Of a DNA stretch of 64,000 nucleotides, positions 29,983-39,319 are shown one piece after another. The notes below the pieces were generated by a model. That model did no database searches and had not been told where the DNA came from. It saw nothing but the letters and a program-made list of their open reading frames with translations. Position 1 is the first letter of the stretch. Each line of letters starts with the position of its first letter. A program made the translations under genes and the position numbers. This stretch comes from Candidatus Pelagibacter communis. GTDB taxonomy: Bacteria > Pseudomonadota > Alphaproteobacteria > Pelagibacterales > Pelagibacteraceae. Location: assembly GCF_001179965.1 (NCBI RefSeq), contig NZ_CVSH01000038.1:1-64000 (forward strand), read 5' to 3'.

Positions 29983-31115
29983 AAAAGATTTTTATATTAA
30001 CTGGCGAACTTTCAGGAGATAAACTTGCCTCTAAAGTTATATCCAAACTTAAAAAAGATAATCCTAATATTAAATATTCATGTGTTGGCGGAACACACTT
30101 AAATTCATTAGGAATAAAATCTATTTTTGATCTTAAAGAAATTACCTACATTGGTTTCACAAGCGTTTTATTTAATATTTTTAAAATTAGGAACAAAATA
30201 AATAAAACTGTCGAGGAGATAATAAAATTTGATCCAGATATTTTATTTAGTGTAGATAGCCCCGATTTCACATTAAGAGTTGCTGAAAACGTTAAAAAAA
30301 TAAACAGTAAGATCAAGACCGTTCATTATGTAGCTCCGCAAGTATGGGTATGGAGAGAGGGTAGAGTAAAAAAGTTTAAAAAATTTTTAGATCATATTTT
30401 ATTATTATTTGATTTTGAAAAAAAATATTTTGATAAGGAAGATATTCCTAATACTTTTGTAGGTCATCCATTATTAGAAAAAGTATCAAAATACAAAATA
30501 GACCTGTCTAATATTATATCAAATGATAAAAAAATTATCTCTCTTTTTTCTGGTAGTAGATCATCCGAAGTAAATTTACTTTTGCCTATTTTAATTGATT
30601 TCATTAATATGATGAATAAAAAATTTGACAATTTCTCGTTTGTTTTTCATGCCACTGATGAGAATAAAAGTTTAATAAATGAAAAAATTAATAACTCAAA
30701 TTTAGAAAATGTATCAGTTATTTCTGATGAAAAAATAAAAGATCATATACTTAATAAATCTATATTTGCGGTTTCTAAATCCGGAACTGTTTCACTTGAA
30801 ATTTGTAATGCAAAAGTTCCCTCTATAATTATCTATAAAATGAATTTTTTAAACTTTTTAATTGTTAAAATGTTGGTAAAAATAAAATTTGCTAACATCA
30901 TTAACATTATCAATAATAAAGAAATCATTCCCGAATTAATCCAGAAAGAGTGTAATTCTAAAGAAATTTATAATTCAGTTATCTATTTTTTAAAAAATCC
31001 AGAATTAATGAAAAAACAAATTAATGATTGTGAGGAAACTTTAGCTAAAATCAGATCAAAAACTTCATCTACTGATGAAGCTTCTTCAGTATTAACTAAT
31101 TTTCTTACTAGTTAA
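29979..31115 (+). CDS. lpxB: Lipid-A-disaccharide synthase
   Basis: Glycosyltransferase joining UDP-diacylglucosamine and lipid X. The 378-aa protein has the N-terminal LTGELSGDKLASKVI, the SVDSPDFTLRVAENVKK segment, HYVAPQVWVWREGRVKKF, GHPLLEKV, SLFSGSRSSEVN and SKSGTVSLEI. It overlaps the lpxI frame by 4 bases. Its last 24 bases overlap the end of gltX, which is read from the other strand. Confidence 0.96.
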   Translation: MKKIFILTGELSGDKLASKVISKLKKDNPNIKYSCVGGTHLNSLGIKSIFDLKEITYIGFTSVLFNIFKIRNKINKTVEEIIKFDPDILFSVDSPDFTLRVAENVKKINSKIKTVHYVAPQVWVWREGRVKKFKKFLDHILLLFDFEKKYFDKEDIPNTFVGHPLLEKVSKYKIDLSNIISNDKKIISLFSGSRSSEVNLLLPILIDFINMMNKKFDNFSFVFHATDENKSLINEKINNSNLENVSVISDEKIKDHILNKSIFAVSKSGTVSLEICNAKVPSIIIYKMNFLNFLIVKMLVKIKFANIINIINNKEIIPELIQKECNSKEIYNSVIYFLKNPELMKKQINDCEETLAKIRSKTSSTDEASSVLTNFLTS

Positions 31116-32492
31116 TCTTTTTCTTACTTCATCTTTTCCAAGAGAAATAATTATGTCATATATGCCAGGGCCAAATTTAGAACCTGTTAAAGCTATTCTT
31201 AAAGGCTGCCCAACACCTTTAAAATTCGTATCATTTGATTTAATCAATTCATTTACTATTGGTTCTAATGTTTCTTTGTTAAGTTTATCAACACTACCTA
31301 ATTGTGCATTGAAATCAGAAATGACTTTTTTGGCCTTGTCATCAATTAACTTAATATCATCTTGATTAAAATTAACCTCATCTACCATTATATATTGACC
31401 ATTATTAAATATATCTTCCAAGGTTTTAGCTTTATTTTTAAGGAAGATCAGGGACTCTTTAATCTTGTCTTTTTTATCAGATTGAATTTCACTTTTATAT
31501 AATTTGCAATACTCGGTAAGTTGATCAAACAAATCATTTTCGTCAATATTCTTAATATAATGTTCATTCATTGATAAAATTCTGTTCATATCTAGTTTTG
31601 AAGGAGATTTACCAATTCCTTCTAGATTGAAAAGTTTAATACTTTCGTCTAGAGTAAATATTTCCTTGTCTTTATAAGACCATCCTAATCTCAAAAGATA
31701 ATTTCTTAAAGCATCTGGCATGATACCAATTTTAGAATAATCATCTAATGTTGAGGCCTTATCTCTTTTTGAGAGTTTCTTTCCTTCAATTGTATGAATT
31801 AAAGGTATATGTGCAAATGAAGGCATCTCCCATTTCATTGCTTGATAAATTTGTATTTGTTTAAAGGTATTTATTTTATGGTCATCACCTCTAATTATAT
31901 GTGTCACATTCATATGATGGTCATCTACAGATGCAGATAAGTTATATGTTGGAGTCCCATCATTTCTTAAAATGATAAAATCTTCTATAGTATTGTTATC
32001 AATCTCAACATCGCCTTGAACTAAATCTTTTAATAAAGACGTACCATCTATCTTACTTTTAAATCTTATAACTGGTTGAATATTCTTTGGAGCATTTGCT
32101 TCACTCTTATCTCTCCATTTTCTATCATAGATATAAGGGATTTTTTTTTGCTTAGCTCTTTTTTTTTGCTCCTCTATTTCTTCGCTTGAACAATAACATT
32201 TATACGCTTGACCATTCTTAAGTAATTCATTTGCAATTTTTACGTGGTCCTTAATTTTATTTGATTGTATATATTCTTTTTCATCATAGTTGATGCCAAT
32301 CCATTTGAGCGATTTTATTATTTGGTTTTTATACTCTTCTTTTGATCTTTCTTTATCTGTATCCTCAACTCTTAAATAGAATTTACCATTTTGATTTTTG
32401 GAATATAACCAATTAAATAGCGCAGTTCTAACCCCACCTATATGCAAAGGCCCAGTAGGAGAGGGAGCAAATCTAGTTGCTACTTTTTTCAT
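31092..32492 (-). CDS. gltX: Glutamate--tRNA ligase
   Basis: Class I aminoacyl-tRNA synthetase. The 466-aa protein has the HIGH-type motif FAPSPTGPLHIGG at residues 8-20, LRVEDTDKERS, IIRGDDH, and the KMSKS-type motif KKLSKRDKAS near residue 240. A helical anticodon-binding domain follows. It is the terminal gene of the minus-strand trp-lexA-gltX group and runs tail-to-tail into lpxB. Confidence 0.96.
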   Translation of the reverse strand: MKKVATRFAPSPTGPLHIGGVRTALFNWLYSKNQNGKFYLRVEDTDKERSKEEYKNQIIKSLKWIGINYDEKEYIQSNKIKDHVKIANELLKNGQAYKCYCSSEEIEEQKKRAKQKKIPYIYDRKWRDKSEANAPKNIQPVIRFKSKIDGTSLLKDLVQGDVEIDNNTIEDFIILRNDGTPTYNLSASVDDHHMNVTHIIRGDDHKINTFKQIQIYQAMKWEMPSFAHIPLIHTIEGKKLSKRDKASTLDDYSKIGIMPDALRNYLLRLGWSYKDKEIFTLDESIKLFNLEGIGKSPSKLDMNRILSMNEHYIKNIDENDLFDQLTEYCKLYKSEIQSDKKDKIKESLIFLKNKAKTLEDIFNNGQYIMVDEVNFNQDDIKLIDDKAKKVISDFNAQLGSVDKLNKETLEPIVNELIKSNDTNFKGVGQPLRIALTGSKFGPGIYDIIISLGKDEVRKRLTSKKIS

Positions 32493-32514
32493 TATAATTG
32501 TTTATTATATTTAA

Positions 32515-33189
32515 TTAGAAACTTCTATATAAAGATACTAGAACACCTTGAACTTTTACTCTATCAGGTCCGAAAATTTTAGTTTCGTAATTTTTATTAG
32601 CACTTTCAAGCGCTACAGTTTTACCTTTTTTTCGAATTCTTTTTAACATTGCCTCATGATCATCAATAAGAGCAACAACTATTTTTCCATTATCAGCTGT
32701 ATCGGTCTTTTTAATAACAACCGTATCTCCATCATTAATACCTGCTTCAATCATAGAGTCACCTTGAACTTTTAATCCAAAATATTCACCTTTTTTTTCA
32801 ATATTTTCAGGAAGTGGAATTCTAGAAACCTCATTTTGTATCGCTTCTACAGGAGTTCCAGCAGCAATTTTACCTAATACAGGTATTTCTACTCCATCAA
32901 TTTCCTGCTCACTGTCTAAGCCACCTTTTATTACACTTGGTGAGAAGCTATTATAAATATCATTAGCAGAAGCTGTTTCAGGTAATTTTATTACTTCTAA
33001 AGCTCTTGCTTTATGGGCCAGTCTTTTGATAAATCCTCTTTCCTCTAAAGCACTAATTAGTCTATGAATTCCAGATTTGGATTTAAGATTAAGTGAAGCT
33101 TTCATTTCTTCATAAGAAGGAGATACACCAGAGCTTCTCAACTTCTTGTTGATAAATAAAAGCAAGTTTTTTTGTTTTTTCGTTAGCAT
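32515..33189 (-). CDS. lexA: LexA repressor
   Basis: SOS repressor that self-cleaves on contact with RecA filaments. The 224-aa protein has an N-terminal winged helix (SPSYEEMKASLNLKSKSGIHRLI). The cleavage site is Ala110-Gly111 in GKIAAGTP, with catalytic Ser145 in GDSMIEAG and Lys183 in AMLKRIRKKG, all in the expected order. The protein is complete and should be active. A GTTC-N7-GTTC box sits about 25-40 bases upstream of its start, consistent with autoregulation. Confidence 0.95.
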   Translation of the reverse strand: MLTKKQKNLLLFINKKLRSSGVSPSYEEMKASLNLKSKSGIHRLISALEERGFIKRLAHKARALEVIKLPETASANDIYNSFSPSVIKGGLDSEQEIDGVEIPVLGKIAAGTPVEAIQNEVSRIPLPENIEKKGEYFGLKVQGDSMIEAGINDGDTVVIKKTDTADNGKIVVALIDDHEAMLKRIRKKGKTVALESANKNYETKIFGPDRVKVQGVLVSLYRSF

Positions 33190-33213
33190 AAGAACAAATA
33201 TCGTACAGAATCT

Positions 33214-33228
33214 GTTCTACAAAAGTTC
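33214..33228 (-). promoter_or_regulatory. SOS (LexA) box upstream of lexA
   Basis: Read on the + strand, the site is GTTC (33214-33217), seven bases, then GTTC (33225-33228). This is exactly the direct-repeat operator known for alphaproteobacterial LexA. It lies in the 88-base gap between the lexA start (33189) and the trpC stop (33278). A further GAAC at 33192-33195, with a degenerate partner GTAC at 33203-33206, may be a weaker second site. Placement at the promoter implies LexA autoregulation. Confidence 0.75.
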
Positions 33229-33277
33229 TCTATAATTAACAATAGTAAAAAAAGTAACAAAAATGGGGATTAATTGA

Positions 33278-34069
33278 CTAAAGAACTGAAAAAATAGAAT
33301 TATTATTTAAATTTTTTAAAAGTGATTCACCGATTAAAAAAGTTTTGATAGAGGTCTTTTTCGACAAATCCAAAAGCTCATCTTTTGTTTTAATTCCACT
33401 TTCAGAAATTAGTGGGCCTGGGTGACCTTTGAGAACATTATGAATATCAAAAGTTGTATTTATGTCAGTTTTTAAAGTTTTTAGATTTCTATTATTGATT
33501 CCTATTAAAGCATTTTTAAATTTTAGAGCCTCTTTAGCTTCATCGACAGTATGAACCTCAACTATAACTGACATATTTAATTTAGATGCCTCTTCATACA
33601 ATTCATTTGCAAGGTTTTCACTTACTCCAGCTAATATAATTAATATTGCATCTGCACCAAAACTTTTGGATAATGGCACTTGAAATTTATCCACAAAAAA
33701 ATCCTTACAAAGAATTGGTAGGTTTATTTTTTCTTTGATTTTTTTTATGTGAGTCAGGTTTCCTAAAAAAAAATCTTCTTCAGTTAAAACTGATAAACAT
33801 GTAGCTTTATTTTCATTATATATATTGGCTATTTTAACAGGATCATAGTCTTTTATAAGTATACCAGCTGAGGGGCTGGCTTTTTTGATTTCAGCAATAA
33901 TAGAAATTTTATTGTTTTTAATATTATTTTCAATTTTTTCTTTAAAATTAATAAAAGTTTTATTTGATGATATTAATTCCTTCAACGATTCTAAAGAAAT
34001 AGTTTCTTTTAAACTTTCTATTTTTTCTTTTTTTTTTTTAATTATTTTTTCAAGAACGTTATCAGGCAT
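33278..34069 (-). CDS. trpC: Indole-3-glycerol phosphate synthase
   Basis: Ring-closing step of tryptophan synthesis. The 263-aa TIM-barrel protein has ISIIAEIKKASPSAGIL (catalytic lysines and glutamate), LSVLTEEDFFLGNL, PILCKDFFVDKFQV, VEVHTVDEAKEAL, IGINNRNLKTLKTD and SESGIKTKDEL. It is monofunctional, without a trpF fusion. It overlaps trpD by 8 bases and is the last trp gene before lexA. Confidence 0.96.
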   Translation of the reverse strand: MPDNVLEKIIKKKKEKIESLKETISLESLKELISSNKTFINFKEKIENNIKNNKISIIAEIKKASPSAGILIKDYDPVKIANIYNENKATCLSVLTEEDFFLGNLTHIKKIKEKINLPILCKDFFVDKFQVPLSKSFGADAILIILAGVSENLANELYEEASKLNMSVIVEVHTVDEAKEALKFKNALIGINNRNLKTLKTDINTTFDIHNVLKGHPGPLISESGIKTKDELLDLSKKTSIKTFLIGESLLKNLNNNSIFSVL

Positions 34070-35054
34070 TTTGAATTTTTTCTAAATGTTTAATAACTTT
34101 TTTTGATAAAATATGTTCTCGTGAATGATTATATGCATCAGCAAAACTTTGATAGGTCTCATTTACAATTGCACCCGCAGCAGCATTTAAACATACAGCT
34201 TTAGAAAAATCATTATCCTCTCCTTTAAATATATTAATCATTTTATCTGCATTAAATTTAGCATCATCACCAATAAGATTTTCAAACTTATGTGCATTTA
34301 TACCTAGTTCTTTTGGATCAATAATAATTTCAGAAATTTCACTGTTTTTAAGTTGAATTACATTTGTTTTAGCATATGGTGAAATTTCATCTAAACCATC
34401 TTCACTATTAACAATCCATGCAAATTTAATATCTAAATTATTTAAAGCATTTGCAAATATCTTTAAAAGTTTTTTATCAAAAACACCAACAACCTGCCTT
34501 TTCACTAGGGCAGGACTACTTAAAGGCCCAATCATATTAAATATAGTTCTTTTTCCAATTTTTTTTCTGATTGGACCAACAAATCTCATAGCACTATGAT
34601 AGTTAGGCGCAAACATAAAACCAAAATTATTTTTTTTTATTTGATCTTCAATATCATTCGGTTCTAAATTTATTTTGATATTCAAAGCCTCTAACACATC
34701 ACCAGATCCACATTTTGATGAGACAGCTTTATTGCCGTGTTTTGCAACTTTTATACCCATGCTTGCTAGTAACAAAGCAGAGGCAGTGGATATATTTAGC
34801 GTGTTCATACCATCTCCACCAGTTCCACATGTATCAACACAACCTTCTACAGTTACCCTTTTGGACTTATTTCTAAGCACAAAAACTCCACCGGCTATTT
34901 CGTCTGAAGACTCACCTTTCTCAGATAATGATGTTAAAAAATCAAATATTTCCTGATCATTTGCTTTTCCTTCCATTAATATCTCAAAAGCAGCTTTACT
35001 TTCATCAAAGGTCAGACTTTGTTTCTTTTTAATTTTATCGATATATTTTTTCAC
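34062..35054 (-). CDS. trpD: Anthranilate phosphoribosyltransferase
   Basis: Transfers phosphoribose from PRPP to anthranilate. The 330-aa protein has the PRPP-binding glycine-rich loop VDTCGTGGDGMNTLNIST, KHGNKAVSSKCGSGDVLEAL, and MFAPNYHSAMRFVGPIRKKIGKRTIFNMIGPLSSP. It shares one base with trpG upstream. Confidence 0.96.
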   Translation of the reverse strand: MKKYIDKIKKKQSLTFDESKAAFEILMEGKANDQEIFDFLTSLSEKGESSDEIAGGVFVLRNKSKRVTVEGCVDTCGTGGDGMNTLNISTASALLLASMGIKVAKHGNKAVSSKCGSGDVLEALNIKINLEPNDIEDQIKKNNFGFMFAPNYHSAMRFVGPIRKKIGKRTIFNMIGPLSSPALVKRQVVGVFDKKLLKIFANALNNLDIKFAWIVNSEDGLDEISPYAKTNVIQLKNSEISEIIIDPKELGINAHKFENLIGDDAKFNADKMINIFKGEDNDFSKAVCLNAAAGAIVNETYQSFADAYNHSREHILSKKVIKHLEKIQNA

Positions 35055-35626
35055 TAATTTTTATATTTTATAAAGTTTTTTAAAATTTTTAATCCTAATT
35101 TAGTTTTAATACTTTCAGGGTGAAATTGCACTCCATGAACGTTATATTTTTTATGCTGAATTCCCATAATTAATCCATCCGTGGTTTGAGCAGTAATTTC
35201 AAGGTCTTTTGAAAGTGTTTTTTTATCAATTATTAAACTATGATATCTTGTTGCCTCAAAATTTTTTGGTAAGTTTTTTAATATTCCTGTTTTTTTTGAA
35301 ATAATTTTACTTGTTTTACCATGCATTAATTTTTTTGCTTGAACTACTTTTGAACCGAACACTTGTCCAATTATTTGATGACCTAAACAAACGCCTAAAA
35401 TAGGAACTTTTTTATGAAGTGATTTAACAATATTTAGACAATTTCCAGATTGATTGGGGTTTCCTGGTCCTGGTGATATTACAATTTTATTGTATTTTTT
35501 ATTTAAAATTTGCTTTGAGGTAATCTTGTCATTTCTAATTACATCAACGTTTATTTTAAAAGATGATAAATAATGAAACAAATTAAAAGTAAAACTATCG
35601 TAATTATCTATTAATACAATTTTCAT
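35054..35626 (-). CDS. trpG: Anthranilate synthase glutamine amidotransferase component
   Basis: Supplies ammonia from glutamine to TrpE. The 190-aa class I amidotransferase has IDNYDSFTFNL, ISPGPGNPNQSG, the catalytic cysteine in ILGVCLGHQIIGQ, and the histidine-glutamate pair in GVQFHPESIKT. The separate TrpG and TrpE differ from the fused form of some rhizobia. It could also serve para-aminobenzoate synthesis, as in other bacteria with one shared amidotransferase. Confidence 0.94.
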   Translation of the reverse strand: MKIVLIDNYDSFTFNLFHYLSSFKINVDVIRNDKITSKQILNKKYNKIVISPGPGNPNQSGNCLNIVKSLHKKVPILGVCLGHQIIGQVFGSKVVQAKKLMHGKTSKIISKKTGILKNLPKNFEATRYHSLIIDKKTLSKDLEITAQTTDGLIMGIQHKKYNVHGVQFHPESIKTKLGLKILKNFIKYKN

Positions 35627-37077
35627 TATCTTAAAGCATTAATTAGGGCTTTAGCTTTATTTACAGTTTCCTCATATTCTTTTAAAGGCACACTGTCTGC
35701 TACTATCCCAGCGCCAGCTTGAACGTAAAACTTTTTATTTTTTACCATTGCAGTCCTAAGTGCTATACAAGTATCAAATTCTCCATTAGCAGAAAAATAA
35801 CCTATACCTCCAGCATAAACTTTTCGTTTTGTTTTTTCTAGCTGATCAATAATTTCCATGGCTCTTATTTTTGGTGCACCCGAAACTGTTCCAGCAGGAA
35901 ATCCAGCCAATAATGATTTAAACTTAGAATATTTGTTATTATATACGCCCGTTACATTAGAAACTATATGCATAACATGTGAATATCTCTCAATAGTAAA
36001 GCTCTCTGTGACCTTTACAGTGTTAATTTTTGAAACTTTACCTGCATCATTTCTTCCTAAATCTAATAACATTAAATGTTCTGAAAGTTCCTTTTTATCA
36101 TTTAGTAAATCTTTTTCATAAAATTTGTCCTGAATATAATTTTTTCCCCTTGGTCTAGTTCCAGCTATGGGCCTTACAGTTATTTTATTGTCTCTTAGTC
36201 TGACTAGAATTTCAGGGCTCGCACCGATAATTTGAAAGTCAGGAAAATTAAAAAAAAACATGAAAGGCGAAGGGTTTGTGACCCTTAATTTTTTATATAT
36301 ATCTATGGGATCTTTTGATAATTTGGCTTCAAATCTTTGACTTAAAACAACCTGAAAAATATCACCTATTTTTATAAAGTTTTTAGCTTTCTTCACCATA
36401 TTTAGAAAACTGCTTTTTGAAGTATTCGATTTTATATTTATTATTGAGCTACTTTTTTTTATATTATTTTTCTTTTTAATATTAAAATTATTATTGTATA
36501 GACTATTTAATTCATTTTGAACTTGAGTATATTTTTTTGAAAAATTTGTTATTTTTTCGTCATTAAAAACATTAATAATATAAAATATTTTTTTTTTTAA
36601 ATTATCATAAATAATCAAAGTTCTTGGTCTTATCAGTCTAACGTCTGGCAATTTTAAATCGTCTTTACAAGTATTAGGTATTTTTTCAATATATCTAATT
36701 GAATCATAAGAAAAATATCCTGAAATTAAAGATGATATTGGTGGCAAATTTGAGGGAGTTTTAAATTTAAAATCTTCTATTATTTTCTCTATTATTTTTT
36801 CAGGATTTCCTTTAATTTTAATTTTTTTTTTATCCTTTATCAAATAACTAGCATTATTATTGAACTCCCAAATTTTATCAGGGTTCCTACCAAATATTGT
36901 ATATCTGCCTTTTATTCTTCCTTTTTCAACTGACTCAAATATAAAACTATTTTTTTCTACCAAAAAATCGTCAATTAATTTAATAATCTCATGATCATTT
37001 TTTACTTTTTTAATTTTATATAATACTTGATTTTTTTTAGCACTATAATCCCGCTTAAATTTTGAATAGCTTTGCAT
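35626..37077 (-). CDS. trpE: Anthranilate synthase component I
   Basis: Chorismate-using component that forms anthranilate. The C-terminal chorismate-binding domain has GDIFQVVLSQRFEA, NPSPFMFFFNF, RPIAGTRPRGK, LLDLGRNDAGKVS, FPAGTVSGAPKIRAMEIID and RKVYAGGIGYFSANGEFDTCIALRT. Length is 483 aa. It lies 4 bases after the PpiD-like gene, so the trp genes probably share its transcript. Confidence 0.96.
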   Translation of the reverse strand: MQSYSKFKRDYSAKKNQVLYKIKKVKNDHEIIKLIDDFLVEKNSFIFESVEKGRIKGRYTIFGRNPDKIWEFNNNASYLIKDKKKIKIKGNPEKIIEKIIEDFKFKTPSNLPPISSLISGYFSYDSIRYIEKIPNTCKDDLKLPDVRLIRPRTLIIYDNLKKKIFYIINVFNDEKITNFSKKYTQVQNELNSLYNNNFNIKKKNNIKKSSSIINIKSNTSKSSFLNMVKKAKNFIKIGDIFQVVLSQRFEAKLSKDPIDIYKKLRVTNPSPFMFFFNFPDFQIIGASPEILVRLRDNKITVRPIAGTRPRGKNYIQDKFYEKDLLNDKKELSEHLMLLDLGRNDAGKVSKINTVKVTESFTIERYSHVMHIVSNVTGVYNNKYSKFKSLLAGFPAGTVSGAPKIRAMEIIDQLEKTKRKVYAGGIGYFSANGEFDTCIALRTAMVKNKKFYVQAGAGIVADSVPLKEYEETVNKAKALINALR

Positions 37078-37081
37078 TATT

Positions 37082-38512
37082 TTATCTAAAATAATTTTTT
37101 ACTCTTTCTAATGTTTGCTCATTTATTTTAATTTTGTACTTTTCATTTAAATAAAAATCATAAGCAGTTAGAATTTCCTTATTTATGTTGCTAGCAGATA
37201 ATTTTTGATAATCGTTAATTTTATCACCTGAAAATGATGAGTTATCAATTATCTCTCTTAAAATTTTAACTAAATATATATTTTTATCTTCATCCGATGC
37301 CATAGTAAAACTTTTGATTGGCATGTTATAAATGATTTTAATTGAGTCAATTTGGAATGTTTTATTATCTCTCGATGAATTCAATAATAATTTTTTGATT
37401 TTTGATTTATCTGAATTTACAATTTTATTAAAGTCAGCATCTGTGAATTTTTTTTCATTAATTTTTTGTAGTAATTCAATATTGTGATTAATTCTTTTTT
37501 CTTGATATATTTTATCCTTAACGGTCTTAATAAAACTATCATTATTTCTATCTGGTAATTTTTTGACTATATTTTCTATCTCATAAAGCAAATAGAACTC
37601 ATTCATATCAATAATATCAATTTGGCTCTTACTTGATAAATCTAATATTTTATTATCAATATTTGTTAATTCACTACTAATATTTACATTTTCTTTACTC
37701 TTTTTTTCTAGTTTATATTCTAAAACAATCTGATTTAATGAATTTCCAGTTAATATTTTATTCTCTATTTCATCAATTTTATCAAAAAATATTTGGTTGT
37801 ATTCTTCAGAGCCTATTAAATCTGCAGGTGTTAATTTTACATAAGAATAATTAATAAATTCTTGCTTTAAATTATTTTCATTTTTATCAATATATTTATT
37901 TACATCATTATTTTTTATACTATCTTTTGATCCATATATTTCTTTTAGGTCAATATATTCAATCTCAATTTTTTTTGTTTCATTTTCGTAAAGTTTCTTT
38001 GTTAAAAATAATGGTGAGTAAATACCACCAGAAATAAAATTAAATAAATTATTTTGTAATTCTCTCTCTTTAAGTCTTCTTTCAAAAGTAGGAGCATCAA
38101 TTTGATTTGTTAAAAGAAATTTTTCATATTTTAGTCTAGAAAAATTATTATTTTCATCAAAAAAGTTAGGATTTTTTTTTATTATATTAGCTAAATTTTT
38201 TTCAGTAATATTTATATCTAACTCATTGATTTGAATTTCCAAAATTTTTTTAGATATTAATTCTGACAATAACTCCTCAACTATTTCATTATCTAAATTT
38301 TCTCTAATTGCCTCTTGATTTATATTTAAATTATTAATGTGTTCGATAAATTCTTGAGTAGATATATTGATGTTATCAATTTTAGCTAAAGAATTCGTAT
38401 TTCCACTGCTAAATACACCTCCCATGCCCCAAAAAACAAAAGGGATTATAACTATAAATAATAATATTTTTGCAAATATTGTTTTTGAAAAATTTCTAAT
38501 ACTGTTAAGCAT
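37082..38512 (-). CDS. PpiD/SurA_N-type periplasmic folding factor, no visible parvulin domain
   Basis: A 476-aa protein anchored by one N-terminal transmembrane helix (about residues 13-34, LFIVIIPFVFWGMGGVF), followed by a SurA_N-like region (IDNINISTQEFIEHINNLN) as in PpiD. PpiD-type genes commonly sit directly upstream of trpE in Alphaproteobacteria. The protein is shorter than usual PpiD of about 620-640 aa. I cannot see the parvulin signatures (an arHIL strand and a GGDLG loop) in the expected central region. It is probably a membrane-anchored chaperone rather than an active prolyl isomerase. The sequence is extremely Lys/Asn/Ile-rich. Confidence 0.75.
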   Translation of the reverse strand: MLNSIRNFSKTIFAKILLFIVIIPFVFWGMGGVFSSGNTNSLAKIDNINISTQEFIEHINNLNINQEAIRENLDNEIVEELLSELISKKILEIQINELDINITEKNLANIIKKNPNFFDENNNFSRLKYEKFLLTNQIDAPTFERRLKERELQNNLFNFISGGIYSPLFLTKKLYENETKKIEIEYIDLKEIYGSKDSIKNNDVNKYIDKNENNLKQEFINYSYVKLTPADLIGSEEYNQIFFDKIDEIENKILTGNSLNQIVLEYKLEKKSKENVNISSELTNIDNKILDLSSKSQIDIIDMNEFYLLYEIENIVKKLPDRNNDSFIKTVKDKIYQEKRINHNIELLQKINEKKFTDADFNKIVNSDKSKIKKLLLNSSRDNKTFQIDSIKIIYNMPIKSFTMASDEDKNIYLVKILREIIDNSSFSGDKINDYQKLSASNINKEILTAYDFYLNEKYKIKINEQTLERVKNYFR

Positions 38513-38527
38513 AATTTTTTTAATTTA

Positions 38528-38556
38528 TTGAACTATAAAAGACAAAGCTATAGATT
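38528..38556 (+). promoter_or_regulatory. Possible tpiA promoter in divergent ppiD-tpiA gap
   Basis: The 56-base divergent gap holds TTGAAC (38528-38533), a 17-base spacer and TAGATT (38551-38556), which match the -35/-10 consensus at four positions each. A start point near 38563 would leave a very short leader before the tpiA ATG at 38569. In DNA this A+T-rich such matches are frequent, so confidence is low. Confidence 0.25.
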
Positions 38557-38568
38557 ATAAGTATCAAT

Positions 38569-39294
38569 ATGACAAATAAAATAAGATATTTTATAGCAAA
38601 CTGGAAAATGTATGGCGATTTAGGTTCATTAAAAAGTATTAAAAACGTTATAAAATTTTCAAGGCTTAGTAAAAGTAAAAAATTTAAGATTATTTATTGT
38701 CCTCCATACACACTCTTGAGTGATTTTGTTGATACTTTAAAAAAATCCTCAATAGAAACTGGAGCTCAAAATATTCATGAGAATTATGATTTTGGAGCTC
38801 ATACAGGCTTTATTAATTCAAAAATGTTAAAAAATTTAGGTGTAAAATATGTAATTATAGGACATTCAGAAAATAGAACATTAGGCGAGGACCATAAGCA
38901 AATAAATAAAAAAATCTTATCAGCAATTAAAAGTAAATTGAACGTAATATTCTGTATTGGTGAAACATCCTTTCAAAGAAAAAATAAAAAAACAAATATA
39001 ATCTTAAAAAAGCAAATTATGAATGGCTTAAAAGGTATTGGTAAAAAATGTAAGATTATAGTTGCTTATGAACCAGTATGGTCAATAGGGACAGGTGTTG
39101 TACCAAATAACCTTGAACTAGAAAAAAATATTAAATTTATTAAATCAATAATAAGTAAAAAATTTAATAATTATAAAATTTTATATGGTGGATCGGTGAG
39201 TCCAAATAATATTAAAAAATTAAATATGATTGATTTATTAGATGGATATTTAATTGGTGGTGCATCCCAAAGCTCAAAAAACTTATTGATATAA
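38569..39294 (+). CDS. tpiA: Triosephosphate isomerase
   Basis: Interconverts dihydroxyacetone phosphate and glyceraldehyde 3-phosphate. The 241-aa protein has Lys13 in ANWKMYG, catalytic His99 in IIGHSENR, Glu168 in VAYEPVWSIGTG, and the phosphate loop LYGGSVSPNNI. It is divergent from the ppiD-trp group and begins a plus-strand run ending at the COQ10-like gene. Confidence 0.95.
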   Translation: MTNKIRYFIANWKMYGDLGSLKSIKNVIKFSRLSKSKKFKIIYCPPYTLLSDFVDTLKKSSIETGAQNIHENYDFGAHTGFINSKMLKNLGVKYVIIGHSENRTLGEDHKQINKKILSAIKSKLNVIFCIGETSFQRKNKKTNIILKKQIMNGLKGIGKKCKIIVAYEPVWSIGTGVVPNNLELEKNIKFIKSIISKKFNNYKILYGGSVSPNNIKKLNMIDLLDGYLIGGASQSSKNLLI

Positions 39295-39319
39295 TAAAAA
39301 AAACCTTTAATTAGTCATC

